Positions 50,131-59,943 of a DNA stretch of 64,000 nt are shown here, piece by piece; positions within the stretch are counted from its first letter, which is position 1, and each line of letters opens with the position of its first letter. Below the pieces are notes generated by a model. The model searched no databases, was not told the DNA's origin, and saw only the letters and a program-made list of their open reading frames with translations. This DNA comes from Flavobacteriales bacterium (GTDB lineage Bacteria; Bacteroidota; Bacteroidia; Flavobacteriales_G; JALEGO01): the NCBI GenBank assembly GCA_020628935.1, contig JAHDEG010000009.1, positions 1-64,000 on the forward strand. The letters run 5' to 3'. Both the position numbers and the translations under genes were made by a program.

Positions 50131-50937
50131 ATGTCAGAAATTACTAGCATTGCTAATAAAAAAATAAAAGAGCTTATTAAGCTTAAAGATAATCAAAAGA
50201 GAAAAAAGCTAGGCGTATTTTTATGTGAGGGTAAACGAGAAATAATGCTTTTAATTAAAAGTAGGTATCTCACTAAAACTATTATTGTATGTAATAAGTA
50301 TTTAGATGGTGATGGAAAGCTCTTACTTAATGCATTAGATGAAAAATCAAATATTAATCCAGAACGTATTGAAGTTAGTGCAAATGTTTATGACACAATA
50401 GCATACAAAAAAGGGCAGGATGGAATTATTGTAAAGGCGGAGGTTATGGAAGGGAGCTTTAACAATATATCTCACAAAGAAAAAAATGTAGTTGTTTTAG
50501 AATCTATTGAAAAGCCGGGCAACTTGGGAGCTATTTGCCGAACATTAGACTCTGCAGGAATTAAAACTATTATTTTAACTAACTCTGTAACTGATGAGTT
50601 TAACCCCAATGCAATTCGCTCTAGTCTTGGAACTGTTCTCTTACTAAACATTATAAAAACAGATAATGAAACTGCTCAAAAATGGGCAAACAATAATAAA
50701 TATTCTATTACAGCTACTTCTGCTAAGAATAGTAAAAACTTATATGCTCACGAATTTGGACCTAAGAATCTAATAGTTTTCGGATCAGAAGACAAGGGGC
50801 TCTCTGATTATTGGGAGCAAGAAGAAATTAGCTATGTGAAAATTCCAATGAAAGGGATGGCAAGCTCTTTAAATTTATCCGTTGCTTGTGCTCTGGTTGT
50901 ATACGAACAAGTTAGACAGTCGTCTGCGGGGAAATAA
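50131..50937 (+). CDS. TrmH/SpoU-family RNA methyltransferase
   Basis: ESIEKPGNLGAICRTLDSAGI, PNAIRSSLGTVLLL, IVFGSEDKGLS, IPMKGMASSLNLSVACAL. Confidence 0.94.
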   Translation: MSEITSIANKKIKELIKLKDNQKRKKLGVFLCEGKREIMLLIKSRYLTKTIIVCNKYLDGDGKLLLNALDEKSNINPERIEVSANVYDTIAYKKGQDGIIVKAEVMEGSFNNISHKEKNVVVLESIEKPGNLGAICRTLDSAGIKTIILTNSVTDEFNPNAIRSSLGTVLLLNIIKTDNETAQKWANNNKYSITATSAKNSKNLYAHEFGPKNLIVFGSEDKGLSDYWEQEEISYVKIPMKGMASSLNLSVACALVVYEQVRQSSAGK

Positions 50938-50939
50938 CA

Positions 50940-51638
50940 TTATTCTAAATTTAAACAGTTTTGCATTCTCGAAAACTCTGAGCTTACTTTAGCTAAAATA
51001 GTAACAGGCTCTTTTGTAAATGGATGGTTAAATGATAATGAGCTCGCATGAAGCATCATTGATGACATATTCCATTTCTCCTTAAATAGCCTGTTTTGTT
51101 TACTACATCCATGCGGACGGTCACCTATTATAGGATGTCTTAAGTGATTTAAATGTTTTCGTATTTGGTGCATACGACCTGTTGATGGAAACGCTTCAAT
51201 TAAGGAATATCTTGATGTGGAATGTTTCCCGAATGGTATCGCAAGCTCCGAATGTTTCAGTAATTTAAAATCGGTTATAGCGGTCTGGCGTTTGCCGCTG
51301 TCATTTACTAGATCATAGTTGACATAGATACTTTGAGGAAAGTATCCTCTTACAATTGCTGTATATCGCTTTCTAACATCTTTATATTGAAATAATTCTT
51401 GCGCTCTTTTAGCAGCTTCAGAAGAAAGAGCAAAAAGCAATACACCAGAAGTTTTCCTATCTAATCTATGAATAGGAAAAACCTTTTGATTTATTTGATC
51501 TCTTATTAATTGTAAAGCAAAAACATCTTCATAAGCAGCTAACTTAGTTTTGTGCACTAAAAGGCCATGAGGTTTATTTATTGCTACGTAGTGTTTGTCT
51601 TGAAAAACTACATCAAGCAAATGCTTGATATTTGTCAA
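50940..51638 (-). CDS. RluA/TruC-family pseudouridine synthase, TTG start
   Basis: VAINKPHGLLVHKT, FPIHRLDRKTSGVLLFA, STGRMHQIRKHL. Confidence 0.92.
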   Translation of the reverse strand: MTNIKHLLDVVFQDKHYVAINKPHGLLVHKTKLAAYEDVFALQLIRDQINQKVFPIHRLDRKTSGVLLFALSSEAAKRAQELFQYKDVRKRYTAIVRGYFPQSIYVNYDLVNDSGKRQTAITDFKLLKHSELAIPFGKHSTSRYSLIEAFPSTGRMHQIRKHLNHLRHPIIGDRPHGCSKQNRLFKEKWNMSSMMLHASSLSFNHPFTKEPVTILAKVSSEFSRMQNCLNLE

Positions 51639-52547
51639 TTATCTTAATGTAAGAGAGTAATTGCCTAGCTCGTTACCTTCAGTAAAAAGCTGTATTATAT
51701 ATTTTCCTTCTGTGATAACATCACTTGAAGTCCAATAAAGGCAAACATCTTGAGAAGAGTTTGTATAATCTATCTCTCTTGCATGTGTATAAACACTTTT
51801 TCTGCCTTTTACTTCAAAAGAATCATCTTTTTGAGAACCTAAAATAGCTCCAAACGGACTAATTATCCTCATATATATTTTTCTTTTTCCGGCTTTAGCC
51901 AAACTGTTTTCAGCTATTGCAAAACAACATTTAATTAGCTCCGTTCTTGAAGCTTTGTCCGTTTCTTTATAAGTACCATTAGATTTAATATTTTGACCAG
52001 AGACAGTAACTCCGGCAATTTTTAACATAGAGCCTAATTTAACTTGTTCTGATAAATTGGTTTTTTCATTTTCCAATTCAGATGCATATTGCTTTTCCTT
52101 ATCTAGCTCAGACTTCACATTTGTATTTTCAACAATTAAGTTTTGATTAGCTGTGTTTAAGGAATCGATCGTCACTAAGTAACCTTTCATAATTTCTCTT
52201 AAAGTCTCAGTCTCTTTTTTAAGCTTAGATATCGTCCAATTTTTGTTTTTGGCCGACTGAATAAGTTTTTTAATTTTTTCTTGCTCAGCGATAAGCTCAT
52301 CGCTCATGTTTTGGTGTTGTTCAGAAAGTTCAGTGTATTGAGCGTCCATCTCATTTAAACTACCTATTATGCGTTCGCGCTCCAGGTCACCATTATCTAC
52401 ATCTACTTCACAGGCTGCAATTTGCTCTTTTAAGTTTGTATTTTTAACGAATAGCGTTGCGATACCAACTAGCGCTAACAGTAATAATATACCTAATATT
52501 AATGAAGACTTATTACTTTTTTTAGGTTCAGAATTAACGTTTTCCAT
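51639..52547 (-). CDS. Single-TM coiled-coil protein of unknown function
   Basis: N-terminal TM (SSLILGILLLLALVGIATLFV), long coiled coil, beta-rich C-terminal domain. Confidence 0.7.
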   Translation of the reverse strand: MENVNSEPKKSNKSSLILGILLLLALVGIATLFVKNTNLKEQIAACEVDVDNGDLERERIIGSLNEMDAQYTELSEQHQNMSDELIAEQEKIKKLIQSAKNKNWTISKLKKETETLREIMKGYLVTIDSLNTANQNLIVENTNVKSELDKEKQYASELENEKTNLSEQVKLGSMLKIAGVTVSGQNIKSNGTYKETDKASRTELIKCCFAIAENSLAKAGKRKIYMRIISPFGAILGSQKDDSFEVKGRKSVYTHAREIDYTNSSQDVCLYWTSSDVITEGKYIIQLFTEGNELGNYSLTLR

Positions 52548-52596
52548 AAGGTTATTTTATTTGCGTTGAGTTACAAATATATGTAAATTATATAGT

Positions 52597-53304
52597 ATGA
52601 TTAGAAGCTGCTTTAGTGACTTTCTTCATATATTTTATCCGAAAGTTTGCGTTTGCTGTACAGACGCATTAATCACAAGTGAAAAATTCTTATGTTTTAT
52701 TTGCGAAAGTAAATTACCCCTTTCTAACACTCTCTATTACAACGATGAGGATTTAGAAAAATTGTTTTGGGGTAGGTGCGATATTTCTCATGCAACTTCA
52801 TTATATAGATTTTACAAAAATAGCCCTGTTCAAAAAATGATTCATGAAATAAAGTATAAGAACAATCTTGATTTAGCTGAATTCTTAGCTATTAAGCTTG
52901 CCAAACAAATTAAAAACTCAAACAAGTTTGAGCATATTGACGGTATTATGCCTATTCCTATGCATCCTTCAAAAGAAATAAAAAGAGGGTATAACCAAAG
53001 CGAAGTTATAGCAAGTACTGTTTCCAAACATTTAGGTGTTACATTATTTAAACGCCAAGTAAAACGAATTGACATAAACAATAGTCAGACTACAAAATCT
53101 AGGTTGGAACGTTGGCAAAACATCAAAAACTCTTTCCTTTTAAAACACCCTGATGATTTGAGAGGAAAAAATATAATTGTTATTGATGATGTTATCACAA
53201 CAGGGTCTACCATTGACGCCCTGGTAACTTGTTTAAAACAGACTGTCAAAATTAAAACAAGCATAGCCGCATTAGCCTTTACTCCCTCTTCTAACATTAT
53301 TTAA
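52597..53304 (+). CDS. ComF-family phosphoribosyltransferase-like protein
   Basis: N-terminal Cys cluster (CVCCTD...CFIC), IPMHPSKEIKRGYNQSE, IIVIDDVITTGSTID PRPP motif. Confidence 0.92.
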   Translation: MIRSCFSDFLHIFYPKVCVCCTDALITSEKFLCFICESKLPLSNTLYYNDEDLEKLFWGRCDISHATSLYRFYKNSPVQKMIHEIKYKNNLDLAEFLAIKLAKQIKNSNKFEHIDGIMPIPMHPSKEIKRGYNQSEVIASTVSKHLGVTLFKRQVKRIDINNSQTTKSRLERWQNIKNSFLLKHPDDLRGKNIIVIDDVITTGSTIDALVTCLKQTVKIKTSIAALAFTPSSNII

Positions 53305-53351
53305 GAGTACTATTATACAACATTTGTATTTTTTCAACGTACTTTAGCTCT

Positions 53352-55430
53352 ATGGATTTAATAAATAGAGATATTAGTTGGCTATCGTTCAACGAGAGGG
53401 TTTTGCAGGAAGCTGAGGATGCTACTGTTCCTTTAATTGAGCGACTTAGGTTTTTAGGTATATATTCTAATAATAGGGACGAATTTTTTAGAGTTAGAGT
53501 AGCAGCCTTAAGAAGGTTAGCTAGCCTGAGAAAAAAAGATCAAAAATTATTAAAAAACAGCCCTCAGCTAATTTTAAATAAAATCCAAAGTACTATTCTG
53601 AAACAAGAAAAAAGAGTTCAGAAAGCATATAAAACACTTTTACATGAATTGGATAAGAACAACATTAGCTTAGTTGATAATTTAAACTTACCTGAGAGTA
53701 TTCATGATGAAATAAGAACGGTTTTTAGAAAAAAAATAAGACCTGCACTTGTTCCGATAATGTTAGACAAGAACAGGGAGTTCCCTTTTTTGAAGGATAG
53801 GGCTTCATATCTTGCAATAAAATTTAATGGACTTAAACATAATCAAGAATTAAAGTATGCACTTTTAGAAATTCCTACTAAAGTAATTTCTAGATTTATC
53901 ACTCTTACTAAGAAAAACGATAAACAGTTTGTAGTTTTACAAGACGATGTAATTAGATTTTGCCTAGCAGAAATTTTTAACATTTTTGAGTATGAAAGTA
54001 TTGAAGCATATTCAATTAAAGTAACCAGAGATGCGGAGCTTGATTTAGATGACGATATTTCTAAAAGCTTGATTGACAAGTTATCAAAAAGTTTAAAAAA
54101 CAGGTCGGCTGGGGCACCAGTTAGGTTTATTTATGATAAGGAAATTGCGCCCGACTTACTTGAGTTTTTAACAGAGCAATTAGAATTAAAAAAAAACAAC
54201 AACATCATTGCAAGTGGTAGATACCACAACTTTAGAGACTTTATATCTTTTCCTGACTTAGGAAATAAACATCTTACAAATAAACAAATAAAAAATGTTC
54301 CTCATAGGTACCTACATGGAGTTAAAAGCACGCTAAACACAATTAAAAAACAAGATATATTTTTACATTATCCTTATCATAGTTTTAATTATATAGTAGA
54401 TATTTTACGGGAAGCAGCTATTGACCCAGAAGTTACATCAATAAAAATAAACTTATATAGAGTTGCTAAAAACTCTCATGTTATAAACGCTCTTATAAAC
54501 GCGGTAAAGAACGGAAAAAAAGTTTTAGCAGTAGTTGAACTCAAGGCGCGATTTGATGAAGAAGCAAATATTGAATGGGCAAATAAACTTCAGGAGGAGG
54601 GTGCTAGTGTCGTATTTGGATCGCCTGAACTTAAGATTCATGCTAAGCTCATCGTTATAACCAAAATTGACAAAAAAGGCGTTACAAAATTCGCCCATAT
54701 TGGCACCGGAAATTTTAATGAAAAAACAGCTAATATATACACTGACATTTCAATCATTACATCTAATAAAAAAATCAGTAATGAGGCCGACAAAGTGTTT
54801 GATTTTATTGAAAACCCTTACAGCATTAAGCGCTTCAGCAGCATAATACTATCTCCGTTTGCAACTCGAAGAAAATTTATTAGCCTAATTGATACTGAGA
54901 TAGAGAACGCTCAAAAAGGGAAGAACAGCTATATTATTCTTAAATTAAACAACCTAGTTGACTCAGAAATGATTGACAAACTTTATGAGGCAAATCAATT
55001 TGGAGTTACAATTAAATTAATAATTAGAGGCATATGTGCATTAACGCCTGGAGTTAAAGATTTAAGTGATCGTATTGAGGTTATTAGTATTGTTGATCGT
55101 TTTTTAGAACATAGTAGGGTTGCTATTTTTTGTAATGATGATAACGAAAAACAATTTATTTCATCTGCCGACTGGATGGCAAGAAACCTTGATAACAGAA
55201 TTGAAGTTTCAGTACCCATACTCGACAATAAAGTTAAAAAGCTGTTAAGAACTATTATTGACTTACAGTTAAGCGACAATACCAAGGCAAGAATAATTGA
55301 TAAAAAACAAAAGAATACGTATAAAAGGCCTAAAAAGAAGAACAAACAGTTACGCTCTCAAATAGCAGTTCATGAGTATTTAATGAATAATTTCTCACAA
55401 GATAATAACGTAAAACAAAAAACCCTTTGA
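53352..55430 (+). CDS. ppk1: Polyphosphate kinase 1
   Basis: RDISWLSFNERVLQEAED, NRDEFFRVRVAALRR, HYPYHSFNYIVDILREAAIDP, HAKLIVI, HIGTGNFNEKTA. Confidence 0.96.
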   Translation: MDLINRDISWLSFNERVLQEAEDATVPLIERLRFLGIYSNNRDEFFRVRVAALRRLASLRKKDQKLLKNSPQLILNKIQSTILKQEKRVQKAYKTLLHELDKNNISLVDNLNLPESIHDEIRTVFRKKIRPALVPIMLDKNREFPFLKDRASYLAIKFNGLKHNQELKYALLEIPTKVISRFITLTKKNDKQFVVLQDDVIRFCLAEIFNIFEYESIEAYSIKVTRDAELDLDDDISKSLIDKLSKSLKNRSAGAPVRFIYDKEIAPDLLEFLTEQLELKKNNNIIASGRYHNFRDFISFPDLGNKHLTNKQIKNVPHRYLHGVKSTLNTIKKQDIFLHYPYHSFNYIVDILREAAIDPEVTSIKINLYRVAKNSHVINALINAVKNGKKVLAVVELKARFDEEANIEWANKLQEEGASVVFGSPELKIHAKLIVITKIDKKGVTKFAHIGTGNFNEKTANIYTDISIITSNKKISNEADKVFDFIENPYSIKRFSSIILSPFATRRKFISLIDTEIENAQKGKNSYIILKLNNLVDSEMIDKLYEANQFGVTIKLIIRGICALTPGVKDLSDRIEVISIVDRFLEHSRVAIFCNDDNEKQFISSADWMARNLDNRIEVSVPILDNKVKKLLRTIIDLQLSDNTKARIIDKKQKNTYKRPKKKNKQLRSQIAVHEYLMNNFSQDNNVKQKTL

Positions 55431-55453
55431 TTATAATTAATCAAAGGGTTTTT
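55418..55453. terminator. Bidirectional terminator between ppk1 and the sigma factor gene
   Basis: Perfect 16-bp stem AAAAACCCTTTGATTA-TAAT-TAATCAAAGGGTTTTT; includes ppk1 stop codon TGA (55428-55430). Confidence 0.9.
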
Positions 55454-55479
55454 GTTCTCTTTTAAAAGTAGAATTTCAC

Positions 55480-56340
55480 CTATAGGTAGTGCTTCAACAA
55501 TTTTGAATTTAATTTTTTTCTTAACACTCTAAGTGCTTTTTCTCTGATTTGACGAATTCTTTCTCTTGTTAATTCTAATCTATTAGCAATTTCTTCTAAT
55601 GTCATAGGAGCTTCGCCATTTAAACCAAAAGAGAAACGAACAACATCTGCCTCTCTAGGCTTAAGAGAAACCAGTACCCTCTCAATATCAACACATAACG
55701 AGCTTTGCATTAAGCCATCGATTGGATTAGAAGCATTATCGTTTTCTAATACATTAAGTAAGCTATTTTCTTCACCATCGATCATTGGTGCATCTACAGA
55801 AACTTGTTTTTGTGAATAAGAAAATAAATCACCAATAGTAGATGAAGATGTTTCAAGCACTTCCCCTAATTCTTCGTTTGAAGGAGCTCTCTCAAATTTT
55901 TGCTCCAATTTTGAATAAGCTTGCGTTATTTTTTGAATAGCACTTACCTTATTCAGTGGTAACCTAACAACTCTTGAATTTTCTGCTATTGCTTGCATTA
56001 TGGACTGACGAATCCACCATACCGCATAGGAAATAAACTTAAACCCTTTTGTTTCATCAAATCGCTTTGCAGCAGTAATTAAACCAATATTACCTTCGGC
56101 TATTAAATCCTCTAGTGTTAAGCCGTGACCTTGGTACTGTTTAGCTACACTAATAACAAAACGTAGGTTTGCGTTTACTAATTTATTGAGTGCTTCATCA
56201 TCTCCTTGCTTGATTTTCACCGCTAAAGAAACCTCTTCCTCAGGAGTTATCATCCCTTCTTTTGAAACGTCACTCAGATATTTGTCAATTGACTTACTAT
56301 CCCGATTAGTTAACTGTTTGGTTATTTTTAATTGCCTCAT
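55480..56340 (-). CDS. rpoD: Primary-type sigma-70 factor
   Basis: VNANLRFVISVAKQYQGHGLTLEDLIAEGNIGLITAAKRFDETKGFKFISYAVWWIRQSIMQAI; ELTRERIRQIREKALRVLRKK. Confidence 0.95.
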   Translation of the reverse strand: MRQLKITKQLTNRDSKSIDKYLSDVSKEGMITPEEEVSLAVKIKQGDDEALNKLVNANLRFVISVAKQYQGHGLTLEDLIAEGNIGLITAAKRFDETKGFKFISYAVWWIRQSIMQAIAENSRVVRLPLNKVSAIQKITQAYSKLEQKFERAPSNEELGEVLETSSSTIGDLFSYSQKQVSVDAPMIDGEENSLLNVLENDNASNPIDGLMQSSLCVDIERVLVSLKPREADVVRFSFGLNGEAPMTLEEIANRLELTRERIRQIREKALRVLRKKLNSKLLKHYL

Positions 56341-56474
56341 CTAATAAATTCTTTGCTTACCTGGCAAATGTAAATTCAATTTGGTGTTCAAAAAAATTTA
56401 TTTAACAACAGATGCATTTTCCACTAACAACAGATTGTTCATAGCTCTTACAGCCCTTATAAACAAAGGATACA

Positions 56475-57725
56475 TCAAGCTTGTTTATGAAACTCCAAAA
56501 CCGTTATTTCTGGTGGCATACCTACTCTACCAGGAAAACCTAAAAAACCAAACCCCTGATTTACATACAAAAATTGTTTACCAACATTATACAATCCTGA
56601 CCATTGTTTGTACCTATGTTGAGCTGGGCTGTATCTAAATTTACCTAGATTCACTCCGAACTGCATGCCATGGGTATGCCCTGATAAAGTTAAATTTACT
56701 TTTGTTTTTTTATTAATTTCGGCATCCCAATGTGTCGGATCATGTGACAACATGATTTGAAATTCATCGTCAGTTGTTTCTCGCATAGACTTTGAAAGAT
56801 TTCCATACTGAGAAAAACCTTTACCCCAGTTTTCTAGGCCGATTATTCGTATTGACTCTCCGTTTATTGTGAGTTTTTTGTTCTCATTTAATAATAAGTC
56901 AAAACCTATGTCTTTGTGAAATTGCTTAACTCCCTCCAAATTTTTTCTTTTATCCTCTTTACTCTCCCAAGGAGAATAATCGCCATAATCATGGTTACCA
57001 AGTATAGAGAATTTCCCGTGCTTTGCTTTTAACTTAGAAAACGGTTCTACCCAGCCTTCTGTTTCTTGAGCAAAGTTATTTACCATATCACCAGTAAAAA
57101 ATATGAGGTCTGGGTTAACACTATTTATCATTTCAAGGCCTTTGCTTACTTCACTAAACGCCTGATTAAAACTACCTAGATGCGCGTCAGATATATGAAC
57201 CGCTGTTAAACCCTCAAAAGAATCTGGTAAATCACTAAAGTAGAGTTTCTTCCGCACAATTTTAAAATCGTATTTTCCTTTAATCATACCATAAATAATG
57301 GCAAAAAACGGAACTGAAGCTACCAAAAGACCGATTTTTGTAAGAAAGGAGGATCTTGAAATAGGCTGACCTGAGTTTGAACTAATTTTAGCACCAACTT
57401 TCATTGTTAAGAATCCCACATCTTCCAAAAAATGAAAACCTAAAAATATTAGTTTTGGCACCAATGAAAGTATTGCTAACCCCATAAACAAGTTAAATAC
57501 CGCACTGCCTTTAGGGCTTGGACGTAAATCCATATTCATCATCATAAATATGAATCCTCCATAAATAACAAATGAGAACAACCAATAAATTGTTGTAATT
57601 CCTTTTCTGACATTTGCTGAATCTAATGTCTTTAAAAGCTGACGAATGCCTTTAAACGCATATACATCTACTAAAAAAAGAAATACGATAACTGTAGATA
57701 AAAAGATAATGGGTTCGGTTCTCAC
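56475..57725 (-). CDS. Membrane-anchored metallophosphoesterase
   Basis: VHISDAHLGSF, FFTGDMVNN, ILGNHDYGDY, LSGHTHGMQFG; N-terminal TMs. Confidence 0.93.
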   Translation of the reverse strand: MRTEPIIFLSTVIVFLFLVDVYAFKGIRQLLKTLDSANVRKGITTIYWLFSFVIYGGFIFMMMNMDLRPSPKGSAVFNLFMGLAILSLVPKLIFLGFHFLEDVGFLTMKVGAKISSNSGQPISRSSFLTKIGLLVASVPFFAIIYGMIKGKYDFKIVRKKLYFSDLPDSFEGLTAVHISDAHLGSFNQAFSEVSKGLEMINSVNPDLIFFTGDMVNNFAQETEGWVEPFSKLKAKHGKFSILGNHDYGDYSPWESKEDKRKNLEGVKQFHKDIGFDLLLNENKKLTINGESIRIIGLENWGKGFSQYGNLSKSMRETTDDEFQIMLSHDPTHWDAEINKKTKVNLTLSGHTHGMQFGVNLGKFRYSPAQHRYKQWSGLYNVGKQFLYVNQGFGFLGFPGRVGMPPEITVLEFHKQA

Positions 57726-57756
57726 AAAATATTTTTTAGGGTAACAATGTAGTTAA

Positions 57757-58296
57757 CTAAGGGTTCTTTTGGTCGCGCTTCTTTTTCGCTAAATAAACGG
57801 CAATCATTATAACAGAAAAGAAAAGTGCAAACACTACCCCAATCCATGAGGTGAATATTGCTGCTTTAAATACAATAATAAAAACTATTGCGACTAGAAA
57901 AACTGAAGCCAACTCATTCCAAATTCTTAGTTGAAAGGATGACAATACATAGTTTTCGTTCTGAAGGGACTTATATACATACCCACAAAAAAAGTGATAT
58001 GCTATTAACAAAAACACAAAAAACAATTTTAAGTGCATAAAAGGCTGAGACCAATAATTAAGTAGATGCAATAAAATAAAACCCAAAATAACAGTTAAGA
58101 TCATTGAAGGATAGGTTATTCCGAACCAGAGTCTCTTTTCCATTATCTTGAACTGTTTTTTTAATATAGACTTTTCTGGCTCTTCGAGTTCATTTGCCTG
58201 AGTGTGGTAAATAAACAACCTCACTATGTAAAAAAGCCCGGCAAACCAGGTTACAACAAAAATTATATGAAAAGCTTTTAGGTAAAAGTAGGCCAA
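57757..58296 (-). CDS. hemJ: HemJ/CopD-family membrane protein (protoporphyrinogen oxidase HemJ-like)
   Basis: YLKAFHIIFVVTWFAGLFYIVRLFIYH...MEKRLWFGITYPSMILTVILG. Confidence 0.85.
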   Translation of the reverse strand: MAYFYLKAFHIIFVVTWFAGLFYIVRLFIYHTQANELEEPEKSILKKQFKIMEKRLWFGITYPSMILTVILGFILLHLLNYWSQPFMHLKLFFVFLLIAYHFFCGYVYKSLQNENYVLSSFQLRIWNELASVFLVAIVFIIVFKAAIFTSWIGVVFALFFSVIMIAVYLAKKKRDQKNP

Positions 58297-58299
58297 CGA

Positions 58300-59943
58300 T
58301 TAATGTTTAATTATTATTTTTTTGCTAATATTTACATCGCTACCTTGAATACTTAAGATATAAATACCATCAGAAAAATTAGCTGTTTGTATCTCCAATT
58401 GCTTATTATTATATTGACCAGCATACACCTGTGAACCAGTTATTGATCTAAGTTCTACATTTGCAAAAACTAATTCATCCTCAAAATTAATACTTAGTAG
58501 CGTGCTTGAAGGATTCGGGTATACCTGCAGGCTTTTCTCGATAAAAGATGTTGATTTAGTCGAAGGTACTGTAATAGAAACTGTAATAGGTATATAAACA
58601 GTGTTGTTACTCTCGTCACTTTCAATTGATACATTATTATTGTCTAACTCAATAATTAAAAACGATTCTCCGTTTGCCTCTTGAGGTAATGATACTTCGG
58701 TCTGAAACACACTTACTTTCCCACCAAACAGTATAGGAAATGCACCTGAAACTAAAACTTCATCGTCTTGTGAAACTACAGAGTCGGTAGAGTATAAAAT
58801 CCTGTATGGTGCGTTGTTTACTGGTGCGTAACCTAAGTTATACATATTCCAATTAACTTGAACAGGTTCATTAACACCTACAAAAGAGGATGAAATAGAT
58901 ATAAAATCGGGATATAAATCTGCTTTATCTGAACAATTCACCATGAGATCATAACTACTGCCTGATCCATCAGCTCCATCTACTACTACATAGTACGTAC
59001 CTGGAGCAGCATTATTTAGCGTTGCTGAATTATACGATATCCCTCCCACACAGCTATCTGGAGAACAATCATTAAGAATTAAAACATCAAGGTTTCCTGC
59101 ATAATTTTTTATAGTTGCAGTAATTTGTCCCGAATCACTGAGAATTACCTGATGTATGCGATCAGGCCCTTGATAAACTGATTGACTACAGTTATATTGA
59201 TCGGCTTTAGAGAAAGAACTGCTTGCTGTATCAGAATACCAAACTCCACAATTTGCATTTATTGCTTCAGTACAAATAAATGAATTATCTGTACTTGGTC
59301 CTGTACATGTGACATCTAAAAAATCTTGTAAGGCATCGTAATAAGCTAAGGCAAAACTGTCTCTCCACAATGGATCTAATAATTTGGGTTTGTCCGCAGG
59401 GAAATCTACAAACCCAATTTCACTTAAACAACCATACATATTTAGGTTTTTTAAAACTCCTAAATGAAACGACAGGTAGTCATCGTCTTCTACAACTCTT
59501 CTATCTACCCAATCTCCTTTTTCTACCATATTAGCCTGAATAATGGTTGCAAATAGTTCGTCTTCATCATCCGGCTGACCGGCTAATTCACACCAAAAAG
59601 TTTCTGTACCAGTCCCTCCTCCAGCATTACAATGTACGCTAATAAATGCATCTGCATCCCAGTTATTTGCCATGGTGTATCTCTGAGCTAAGCTAATCCA
59701 ACTTCCGCAATCATTCGTAGGTCGTGTTAGATAAACCTGCCAATTGCATTCATCATCTATTTTGTTTTTCAGCTTACCGCTGACAGCAAAAGCTGTATTA
59801 ATTTCAGTATCTGTTCTTCCATCCCCGTTAGTGCAATCGTTATTGTAGCCATGTCCAGCATCTAAAACTACAATAGTTTGAGAATTGCTGCTAAACGAAG
59901 CGATTATAAGCGTAAAAAGTATTAAAATTTTATTAATCATCAA
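58300..59943 (-). CDS. N-acetylmuramoyl-L-alanine amidase with PPC/CARDB-like domains and T9SS sorting domain
   Basis: VVLDAGHGYNNDCTNGDGRTDTEINTAFAVS, SVHCNAGGGTGTETFW, LSEIGFVDFPAD; DLYPDFISISSSFVGVNEPVQVNWNMYNLG; QVYPNPSSTLLSINF...NFSDGIYILSI. Confidence 0.88.
   Translation of the reverse strand: MMINKILILFTLIIASFSSNSQTIVVLDAGHGYNNDCTNGDGRTDTEINTAFAVSGKLKNKIDDECNWQVYLTRPTNDCGSWISLAQRYTMANNWDADAFISVHCNAGGGTGTETFWCELAGQPDDEDELFATIIQANMVEKGDWVDRRVVEDDDYLSFHLGVLKNLNMYGCLSEIGFVDFPADKPKLLDPLWRDSFALAYYDALQDFLDVTCTGPSTDNSFICTEAINANCGVWYSDTASSSFSKADQYNCSQSVYQGPDRIHQVILSDSGQITATIKNYAGNLDVLILNDCSPDSCVGGISYNSATLNNAAPGTYYVVVDGADGSGSSYDLMVNCSDKADLYPDFISISSSFVGVNEPVQVNWNMYNLGYAPVNNAPYRILYSTDSVVSQDDEVLVSGAFPILFGGKVSVFQTEVSLPQEANGESFLIIELDNNNVSIESDESNNTVYIPITVSITVPSTKSTSFIEKSLQVYPNPSSTLLSINFEDELVFANVELRSITGSQVYAGQYNNKQLEIQTANFSDGIYILSIQGSDVNISKKIIIKH

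Noticed and set aside
56381-56638. 85-aa + strand ORF
   Set aside because: Overlaps antisense the C-terminus of the metallophosphoesterase; no domain or conserved motif.
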